The translations under genes and the position numbers were made by a program. From DATARH01 sp963712835 (GTDB lineage Bacteria; Pseudomonadota; Alphaproteobacteria; ATCC43930; CGMCC-115725), in the NCBI GenBank assembly GCA_963712835.1, contig CAVQJJ010000011.1, positions 310,001 through 374,000 on the forward strand: DNA of 64,000 nucleotides, given 5' to 3'. Shown here one piece after another: positions 58,347 through 64,000 of the stretch; position 1 is the stretch's first letter, and the number at the start of each line of letters is the position of its first letter. The notes below the pieces were generated by a model, which was not told the DNA's origin, searched no databases, and worked only from the letters and a program-made list of their open reading frames with translations.

Positions 58347-59018
58347 TCAGCATTCCCCGTTGCTGTTGCGCGTGATGATGACGTGCTTCGGAAAGCCCTC
58401 CGCATCGACCGGCACCTTACCGGTCTGGATGTCGAGCACGCTGACGGGTTCGGCGTGGTACGGCTCGCGGCTGGTGAGCAGCTCGCGGTATTGGCCGCTG
58501 GGCACGCCGGGGAAGCCGAGCAGCTTCCAGCCCACTTTGTCGCGGTTGCCGCCGTAGAGCGGATCGGCGAAATACCCCTCTTCGGTGCTGCGCCACAGCA
58601 TGTCGAAAAAGAATTTCGATGACAGCGACGGCAGCGCGATCTCGTCCTTCTCTAGCTGTTCGAGAAGGTGCAATTGCCTGTCGCTCGCAAGCTGCGCGAA
58701 GGGCCGGTCGAACTCGGCTTTGCAGTGCTGGTTGATCTCGCGAATCGCGATGCGATAGACCTCTTGCGGCGTGAAGCGCGATTGGTAGCCCTGCTGCGGC
58801 GTGCCCTCCAGCCATGGGCCGCCGCGATATTGGCGGCCGTGTACGCCCCAGGTGCTGGCCAATGCCCGGTCGATATAGACCACCACACCCGCATCGCGAG
58901 CCCCGGGGCCCAGCTCATCGGTGGGAATCAGATGCTCGACGGCGGCCTCAAGAAAGGCAATCTCGGGCTCCAGCAAATAGAGATAGGAAGCCCCGATCGG
59001 GTTGTCGCTCAAGGTCAT
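58347..59018 (-). CDS. Gluconate 2-dehydrogenase subunit 3-family protein
   Basis: 223 residues. LEPEIAFLEAAVEHLIPTDELGPGARDAGV (core FLEAAVEHLIPTDELGPGA, about 20-38) and YRIAIREINQHCKAEFDR with SSKFFFDMLWRSTEEGYFADPLYGGN (core EGYFADPLYGGN) are characteristic. In characterised systems this small subunit carries the Tat signal that exports the complex; no twin-arginine is visible here, so the pair may be cytoplasmic or the true start may lie elsewhere. Confidence 0.86.
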   Translation of the reverse strand: MTLSDNPIGASYLYLLEPEIAFLEAAVEHLIPTDELGPGARDAGVVVYIDRALASTWGVHGRQYRGGPWLEGTPQQGYQSRFTPQEVYRIAIREINQHCKAEFDRPFAQLASDRQLHLLEQLEKDEIALPSLSSKFFFDMLWRSTEEGYFADPLYGGNRDKVGWKLLGFPGVPSGQYRELLTSREPYHAEPVSVLDIQTGKVPVDAEGFPKHVIITRNSNGEC

Positions 59019-59301
59019 CTCCTCAATTCCGCACTTCGGGCATTGTCAAGTTAACCGGAAACGGGACGAATTCAGACGGCGTATCGGGTGATGCTGTTGC
59101 CTGATGAACGCAGGTCTCCGGTCGCCAGATACGGAACGCGTCGGCTCGCGCCCGTCAGCCGAGGTCGTGCGCGGCCCCGGAGCTACCTGTCCGCTTGGGG
59201 CCAAATCCTGCTCTATGGTGCTGATCGCTGGGATTGGCCGCTCTGCGTCCGAATCAGAAAATTCAAACTGAAGCGCTGCCGGGCCTTGACGGCCGAGGAA
59301 T

Positions 59302-59316
59302 GTTCCCTATTTGTTC
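59302..59316 (+). promoter_or_regulatory. LexA-like SOS box (copy 2)
   Basis: GTTC-CCTATTT-GTTC, differing from copy 1 (5250) in one spacer base. An ORF opens four bases later (ATG at 59320, MIAVIRLISRWLWHLAMPQR), basic and hydrophobic, but it runs on into the antisense of the FKBP gene, so its reality is unclear. Confidence 0.5.
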
Positions 59317-59426
59317 GATATGATCGCCGTGATCCGATTGATCTCGCGTTGGCTTTGGCATCTGGCGATGCCACAACGGAAACGCAAATCGCCACCCCCT
59401 GTTATCGGCGTCGATAACAGGCGGAT

Positions 59427-59448
59427 ATCAGGCGGTGAGCCGCCTGAT
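59427..59448. repeat. GC-rich hairpin shared with 5334-5349
   Basis: ATCAGGCGG-TGAG-CCGCCTGAT, 9-bp arms. Directly upstream (59405-59420) CTGTTATC-GGCGTC-GATAACAG forms another stem. The hairpin is 27 bases past the end of the FKBP gene, which runs on the minus strand from 59826, so it does not terminate that gene's transcript. Confidence 0.65.
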
Positions 59449-59475
59449 AAAAGCTTCGTCTCGGAAACCGGCGAA

Positions 59476-59826
59476 CTACACCCCCAGCAGCTCGACATCG
59501 AAGATCAGCGTCGCGTTGGGCGGGATGACGCCGCCGGCGCCGCGCGCGCCGTAGCCCAGTTCCGACGGGATGACGAGCGTGCGCTTGCCGCCGACCTTCA
59601 TCCCGGCGACGCCTTCGTCCCAGCCCTTGATCACCATCCCGGCGCCGAGCCGGAAGCCGAACGGCTGCCCGCGATCCAGGGAGCTGTCGAATTTCTTGCC
59701 CTTGTCGCCGCTCGGCTCCTGCAGCCAGCCGGTATAGTGCACCGACACGTTGTTGCCGGCGACCGCCTCGCCGCCGGTGCCGATCTCGGTGTCGCGATAG
59801 ATGAGGCCGCTGGATGTCGTGGGCAT
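59476..59826 (-). CDS. FKBP-type peptidyl-prolyl cis-trans isomerase
   Basis: 116 residues, a single FKBP domain: VSVHYTGWLQEPSGDKGKKFDSSLDRG (core VSVHYTGWL), PFGFRLGAGMVIKGWDEGVAGMKVGGKRTLVIP (core VIKGWDEGVAGMKVGGKR) and the closing LGYGARGAGGVIPPNATLIFDVELL (core YGARGAGGVIPPNATL). No signal peptide, so cytoplasmic. It accelerates proline isomerisation in folding. Divergent from the DUF364 gene. Confidence 0.97.
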   Translation of the reverse strand: MPTTSSGLIYRDTEIGTGGEAVAGNNVSVHYTGWLQEPSGDKGKKFDSSLDRGQPFGFRLGAGMVIKGWDEGVAGMKVGGKRTLVIPSELGYGARGAGGVIPPNATLIFDVELLGV

Positions 59827-59901
59827 GGCGCTATCTCCAATAGGTCACAACGGGCCGGTGCTGTGCTACAAACACCGCATCAGGCAATCGGGTATCATGT
59901 C

Positions 59902-60753
59902 ATGCAGAGTTCCATCCTCGCCGAGACCATCGCCGCCGTCACCGAGATTCTCGGTCCTGAGCTCGACGACATCGCCGTCGAACGCGCGGTAATCGGGCTG
60001 TTCTTCACCGGCGTCAAGCTCTCGACCGGTCATGCCGGCGCCTGCGCGACGCCGATCAAGACCATCCCCGAGGCGGTGTGCTGCCCGTCCTCGGCGATGG
60101 CGATGCCGTTCCCCGGCAAGATGAAGGGTAAGCCGGCGCGCGATGCGATGAAGGAAGCCTTTTCCGATCACGGCATCCGCCGCGGCGTCGGCATCGCCAC
60201 GGTCAACGCGCTTGCCGAATTGTGCTGGGAGCGCCGGCCCAATCCCGCAGCCGAGCTGTTGCGCGGCGTCGATGCGTTCGACGCCAATGTCTTCCGGCCG
60301 GGCGACCAGACCGTGGTGGTCGGCGCGTTCGTGCCGTTCTTGAAGGAGCTGAAGCGCCGGCAATTGCCGTTCCTGGTGCTGGAGAAAGATCCCGACACGC
60401 TGAAGGCGTCGGAGATGCCGTTCTACCGCCCGGCCGAGATGGCGCGCGAGGTGGTGCCGCGGGCCGACGTGCTGCTGATGACCGGCACGACCTTGCTCAA
60501 CGACACGCTCGAAGACCTGCTGTCCTGGGCGAAGCCCGAGGCGCGGGTGACGGTGGTCGGCCCGACCGTCGGCCTCCTGCCCGACGCCTTCCTCGCGCGC
60601 GGCGCGGACTACCTCGGCGGGGTCAAAATCACTCGACCCGATGAGTTCCTCGACCTCCTGGCCGAGGGCGGCTCGGGCTATCATTTCTTCGGCCGCGTCG
60701 CGGAAAAAGTCGTGCTGGCGCGCCGCGCCATGAGCGAGGCAAAGGCGGCGTAA
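59902..60753 (+). CDS. DUF364 (putative heavy-metal chelation domain) protein
   Basis: 283 residues. GLFFTGVKLSTGHAGACATPIK (core GVKLSTGHAGACATP, about 37-51) with PEAVCCPSS and NALAELCW gives several Cys and His; the C-terminal half (about 110-283) is a Rossmann-like fold with TVVVGAFVPFLKEL and LMTGTTLLNDTLEDLL. The family is predicted to bind or handle metals or corrin-like molecules; no function has been settled. The ATG at 59902 starts exactly at the domain; upstream sequence in frame is antisense to FKBP. Confidence 0.85.
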   Translation: MQSSILAETIAAVTEILGPELDDIAVERAVIGLFFTGVKLSTGHAGACATPIKTIPEAVCCPSSAMAMPFPGKMKGKPARDAMKEAFSDHGIRRGVGIATVNALAELCWERRPNPAAELLRGVDAFDANVFRPGDQTVVVGAFVPFLKELKRRQLPFLVLEKDPDTLKASEMPFYRPAEMAREVVPRADVLLMTGTTLLNDTLEDLLSWAKPEARVTVVGPTVGLLPDAFLARGADYLGGVKITRPDEFLDLLAEGGSGYHFFGRVAEKVVLARRAMSEAKAA

Positions 60754-60764
60754 ATTCTCTCGTC

Positions 60765-60834
60765 GCCCCCGCGCAAGCGAGGGCCCAGGGCAACCGTTTC
60801 ATCGCTTGCCGCTGGATTCCCGCTTGCGCGGGAA
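60765..60834. repeat. BIME-like pair of palindromes, family A (copy 2)
   Basis: Left GCCCCCGC-GCAA-GCGAGGGC (60765-60784), right TTCCCGC-TTGC-GCGGGAA (60817-60834), with GGGCCCAGGGCAACCG between, as in the 15236 unit. Confidence 0.8.
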
Positions 60835-60862
60835 AAACGAGGGGTAAGGATGGGAGGAAACA

Positions 60863-61831
60863 ATGGCGGCGGTTCGGCTCGGCGGTGGCGAGTACATTTT
60901 CGAGGTCGACGAAGACTGGGCGAAAATCCCCGACGACATCGTGCTCGGCGACTGTGCCGCGGTCGGCGTCGACGCACATGACAATGTCTACGCCTTCAAT
61001 CGCGGCGACCACCCGGTCGCGGTGTTCGACAAGGATGGCAACCTCTTGCGCACCTGGGGCGAGGGAATGTTCCCGCGGCCGCACGGCGTCCATGTCGCGC
61101 CCGACGATACGATCTGGCTGACCGACGACGCCGACCACACCGTCCGCCACTGCACGCTCGACGGCAAGGTGCTGCTGACGCTGGGCGTGCCGGGCAAACC
61201 GTCGCCTTATATGTCGGGCGAGCCGTTCCACCGCTGCACCCACACCTGCCTTTCGCCGCGGGGCGATTTCCTCTACATCTCCGACGGCTACGGCAACGCG
61301 CGCATCCACAAATACACGCCCGGCGGCAAGCTGTTGTCGTCATGGGGCGAGCCGGGGACCGATCCCGGCCAGTTCAACATCCCGCACAATATCTGCTGCG
61401 ACCCCGACGGCTGGCTCTATGTCGCCGACCGCGAAAACCACCGCGTCCAGATCTTCAACGGCGACGGCAAATGGGAAACGCAGTGGAATTATTTGCACCG
61501 GCCGAACGGCATGTGCCTGGGGCATGGCGCCAGCCCGCTTTGTTACATCGGCGAAGGCGGCCCGGCAGGCGAGATCAACCGGTTGTGGCCGAATATCGGC
61601 CCGCGCGTCAGCATCCACACGACCAAGAACCATGAGGTCATGGCGCGGCTCGGCAAGACGCCGGGCGGCATGTTCGCCGGCGGCTTCACCTCGCCGCACG
61701 GCATCGCCGTCGACAGCCAAGGCAACATCTATGTCGGTGAGCTGTCGGGCCGCTCGTGGTCGCGCTTCTCGTCGGGCGACGCGCCCAAAAAGCGCCGGGT
61801 GATCCACAAGCTCATCAAGGTAACCGCGTGA
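60863..61831 (+). CDS. NHL-repeat protein related to peptidyl-alpha-hydroxyglycine alpha-amidating lyase
   Basis: 322 residues of beta-propeller sequence. Repeats such as AVGVDAHDNVYAFNRGDHPVAVFDKDG (core VDAHDNVYAFNRGDHPV), PHGVHVAPDDTIWLTDDADHTV (core PHGVHVAPDDTIWLTD), NICCDPDGWLYVADRENHRVQIF (core DPDGWLYVADRENHRVQ) and PHGIAVDSQGNIYVGEL are NHL units. The His, Tyr and Cys spacing resembles the amidating-lyase domain of eukaryotic PAM. No signal peptide is seen, so a cytoplasmic lyase or lactonase-like role is open. Confidence 0.88.
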   Translation: MAAVRLGGGEYIFEVDEDWAKIPDDIVLGDCAAVGVDAHDNVYAFNRGDHPVAVFDKDGNLLRTWGEGMFPRPHGVHVAPDDTIWLTDDADHTVRHCTLDGKVLLTLGVPGKPSPYMSGEPFHRCTHTCLSPRGDFLYISDGYGNARIHKYTPGGKLLSSWGEPGTDPGQFNIPHNICCDPDGWLYVADRENHRVQIFNGDGKWETQWNYLHRPNGMCLGHGASPLCYIGEGGPAGEINRLWPNIGPRVSIHTTKNHEVMARLGKTPGGMFAGGFTSPHGIAVDSQGNIYVGELSGRSWSRFSSGDAPKKRRVIHKLIKVTA

Positions 61832-62011
61832 GCGGTCATCTCGACTGCGACAATTAGCCCAATTGACAGAAAAACCGGCTTACATCAGGTTGGAGAGCAT
61901 AGCTGCAACGAAACCGGTACAGACCTCACACATATCGTGAACGGTCGGGTTTTCCGCTTCCCAAATCCCTTTGCCGTCGTCAGCGTGATCTCCCTGAGTA
62001 GCGAGGAGGCC

Positions 62012-62368
62012 ATGGCCTACGACGTGACGCCCCCGGAAAAACGTCCCGAGCCGGGGTTCTTCTATCACTACAAGCATGACCCGAATGGGCCGGTGAACAA
62101 CTACGCCTATTACATCTATGGGATCGGACATCACACCGAAGACGATTGCCGTCCCGATGATGCATTCATGCAGGTCTACCGGCCATTATACGAGGCCGCG
62201 TATGCCTATCGGCATGGCGGCATGTTTGACCTGCGGCCGCTCTACATGTTCTACAAGCCGGCCAAGCTCAGCAGCGGCCATGAGGTGCCACGGTTTACGA
62301 GGATCACTGACCCCGAAGTGATTGCCGAGCTACAGGCGATTAAGGCCCGTCTATATCCCGACCTATAG
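62012..62368 (+). CDS. DUF1653-like protein
   Basis: 118 residues. FFYHYKHDPNGPVNNYAYYIYGIGHHTED (core FFYHYK and YGIGHHTED), VYRPLYEAAYAYRHGGMFDLRPLYMF (core VYRPLYE and LRPLYMF) and HEVPRFTRI reproduce the DUF1653 pattern with a slightly longer insert. Function unknown. The GAGGAGG site right before the ATG at 62012 decides against the upstream in-frame start at 61937. Third-position GC is somewhat lower than in neighbours. Confidence 0.8.
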   Translation: MAYDVTPPEKRPEPGFFYHYKHDPNGPVNNYAYYIYGIGHHTEDDCRPDDAFMQVYRPLYEAAYAYRHGGMFDLRPLYMFYKPAKLSSGHEVPRFTRITDPEVIAELQAIKARLYPDL

Positions 62369-62370
62369 AT

Positions 62371-62392
62371 GCCCAGAATGTGCATCCTGGGC
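62371..62392. terminator. Hairpin between convergent genes
   Basis: GCCCAG...CTGGGC with an inner ATG/CAT pair, two bases after the DUF1653 stop and 30 bases before the hydantoinase stop. No U tract. Confidence 0.45.
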
Positions 62393-62423
62393 CAGGCTTG
62401 ATTGGCAAATTCTCTCTCCGCCG

Positions 62424-64000
62424 CTAGAGGCGCGTCACCTCAATATTCCCAAACCCGTCGAGCCGTCCCGTCCAGCCGGGCGGGATGACGCAGGTCGCGT
62501 CGTATTCCTCGACGATGCAGGGGCCGGTATGCGGCTTCTTGAGGGCACTGCGGTTGACCACCCGCGCTTCTTGCCAACCTTCGCGCGGCCCGAAATAGGC
62601 GCGGCGGGTCGGCGAGGCGATCGCGACATCGGGGGCGAGACTCGCCGCAGCGGCCGACGCACTGCGCGCCCGGTCGGGGATGCCGCGGCCGATCACTTCG
62701 AGGCTCACCAGCTCCACAGGCTCGTCGACCCCGGCGCGGTGGCCATAGGTGCGCTCGTGCTCAACACCGAAGGCTTCCTCGATTGCCGCCAGCGCCGCCC
62801 GGTCGAGCGCGCCCGTCCCCACCGGCACGCGCAGCTCGAACGATTGCCCCTGATAGTGCAGGCTCGCGAAGCGGCGGATCTCGATCGCCGCATCGGCGAA
62901 CCCATCTTCGCCGAGCCGGGCGCGCGCGTCGGATTCGAGCCCGGCGAGCACGGCTTGCAAGTCGGCCGGGTCGGCGCCACGCAGCAGCAGCTTCCGGGTG
63001 CGCGTGAAGTAGTACTCGACCTCGGCATAGAGCAGCCCGAACGACGAGAACACCCCGGCCGAGGGCGGGATCAGCACGCGGCCAATGCCGATCTCCTGCG
63101 CCATACCGGCCGCGAAGATGGCGCCGTTGCCGCCGAACGCCACCAGCGCGTATTCGCGCGGGTCGCGGCCACGCTCGCTCGACACCGCCTTGATCGCGCG
63201 GATCATGTTGGACGCGGCGATGAGATGCGCGCCATGCGCCGCCGCTTCAAGGCTCATGCCCAGCGGTGTCGCGATCTTGTCCGCCAGCACCGCCCGCGCC
63301 TTGTCGATGTTGAGCTTTAACGCGCCGCCGACCAGATGGCCGGGGTTGAGATAGCCGAGCGCCAGATTGGCGTCGGTGACGGTCGGCCCGGTGCCGCCCT
63401 GGTCGTAGGCGACCGGGCCGGGCGAGGCGCCGGCGCTCATCGGCCCGACTTGCAAGGCCCTGCCGGCGTCGATCCACAGGATCGACCCGCCGCCTGCGCC
63501 GATCTCGGCGAGGTCGATCGCGGGGACTTTCAGCGTGTAGCCGGCGCCCGACAGCAGCCGCGAGCCGAGCACGATGCCGGCGCCGACCTGGTACTCCGCG
63601 GCGCGCGTCACCTCACCGTTCTCGATCAGCGAGGCCTTGGCGGTAGTGCCGCCCATGTCGAACGAGATCGCGTTCTTGACGCCGATCCGCCGCATCAGCG
63701 CCTGTACGCCGACCACCCCAGCCGCCGGCCCCGACTCGATGATGTGCATCGGCGTCACCGCGGCCGCCTTGGCGGTGGTGAGCCCGCCATTCGACTGCAT
63801 CAGCAGCGGCGACACTTCGATGCCGATGCGCTTGGTCTCGGCGATGAGGCGGTTGAGGTAGCGCTCGACGACCGGGCGGACATAGGCGTTGATGACCGTG
63901 GTCGACGAGCGTTCGTATTCGTTGATGACCGGCAGCACCTCAGCGCTGATGCACAAGGTCGTCGCCGGCGCTAGGCGGGCGACGATCTCCTTCACCCGCT
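62424..64000 (-). CDS. hyuA: Hydantoinase/oxoprolinase subunit A, N-terminus beyond the right edge
   Basis: About 525 of roughly 690 residues are visible. The actin-like ATPase core includes LLMQSNGGLTTAKAA, ISFDMGGTTAKASLIENG (core DMGGTTAKASL) and the glycine-rich GGGSILWIDAG; the later TPLGMSLEAAAHGAHLIAASNMIRAIK region (core NMIRAIKAVSSERGRDPREYALVAFGGNG, split here: AIKAVSSERGRDP, YALVAFGGNG) is also typical. It hydrolyses 5-oxoproline- or hydantoin-like rings with ATP, normally with subunit B (HyuB). The frame is open to the right edge. HyuB is not downstream; if present it is upstream, outside the window. Confidence 0.93.
   Translation of the reverse strand, partial: RVKEIVARLAPATTLCISAEVLPVINEYERSSTTVINAYVRPVVERYLNRLIAETKRIGIEVSPLLMQSNGGLTTAKAAAVTPMHIIESGPAAGVVGVQALMRRIGVKNAISFDMGGTTAKASLIENGEVTRAAEYQVGAGIVLGSRLLSGAGYTLKVPAIDLAEIGAGGGSILWIDAGRALQVGPMSAGASPGPVAYDQGGTGPTVTDANLALGYLNPGHLVGGALKLNIDKARAVLADKIATPLGMSLEAAAHGAHLIAASNMIRAIKAVSSERGRDPREYALVAFGGNGAIFAAGMAQEIGIGRVLIPPSAGVFSSFGLLYAEVEYYFTRTRKLLLRGADPADLQAVLAGLESDARARLGEDGFADAAIEIRRFASLHYQGQSFELRVPVGTGALDRAALAAIEEAFGVEHERTYGHRAGVDEPVELVSLEVIGRGIPDRARSASAAAASLAPDVAIASPTRRAYFGPREGWQEARVVNRSALKKPHTGPCIVEEYDATCVIPPGWTGRLDGFGNIEVTRL

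Overview
The window is GC-rich chromosomal DNA from an alphaproteobacterium whose order I cannot fix. The placement rests on two GTTC-N7-GTTC boxes typical of alphaproteobacterial LexA, several GGAAC-N16/17-(C/T)GTT promoters typical of the alphaproteobacterial general-stress sigma factor EcfG, a NasS/NasT pair ahead of an assimilatory nitrate operon, and very high GC at third codon positions. That codon bias produces long antisense shadow ORFs, so genes were chosen by recognisable protein families and start context.

Layout. 1-7.7 kb: the N-terminal part of an Lhr-type helicase running off the left edge, a TcuA-like flavoprotein, an AT-richer HNH endonuclease, a D-2-hydroxyacid dehydrogenase and a broken 5' copy of it just upstream. 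7.7-16.6 kb: a TauD/TfdA dioxygenase, an FMN reductase, an isochorismatase-family hydrolase, a VapBC toxin-antitoxin pair, an iron-type dehydrogenase, two small exported proteins (one with an 11-His run), a VOC/AhpD-like/Mpo1-like cluster and asd. 16.8-22.6 kb: yejEF without yejAB, an OmpA-type lipoprotein, a frameshifted formyltransferase, an IS630 scrap, and tRNA-Ser(GCU) with a 65-bp att-like duplication bounding a tiny element without an integrase. 22.6-32.3 kb: the nitrate assimilation locus on the minus strand, nasT-nasS, then a sigma-54 promoter and leader, then narK-globin-nirB-nirD-nasA.

32.3-45.4 kb is a mosaic of single housekeeping and catabolic genes: uracil-DNA glycosylase, pterin dehydratase, SDRs, PagL-like deacylase, prolyl aminopeptidase, PEP-mutase-family lyase, amidase, thioesterase, a MarR-GNAT fusion, TerC-like protein, an MFS carrier and a SAM hydrolase. 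45.5-48.3 kb holds small stress-type proteins behind an EcfG-like promoter and an AI-2E-family permease. 48.5-56.5 kb holds an alpha/beta hydrolase, a phosphoesterase and an acyl-CoA cluster (two acyl-CoA dehydrogenases, an ADP-forming acyl-CoA synthetase, an enoyl-CoA hydratase). 56.6-64 kb holds a GMC-type dehydrogenase with its subunit 3, an FKBP isomerase, a DUF364 protein, an NHL-repeat protein, a DUF1653 protein and part of a hydantoinase A.

Three points stand out. Predicted EcfG promoters precede most of the small exported proteins, suggesting a scattered stress regulon. Two intergenic elements, 54 kb apart, share a LexA-like box followed by the same GC-rich hairpin. The nitrate operon shows a full regulatory entry: sigma-54 promoter, hairpin leader and NasS/NasT encoded next door. 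Decayed genes, at least four dispersed palindromic repeat families and the tRNA-associated scar show moderate genome flux. No CRISPR array, rRNA or intact insertion sequence was seen.
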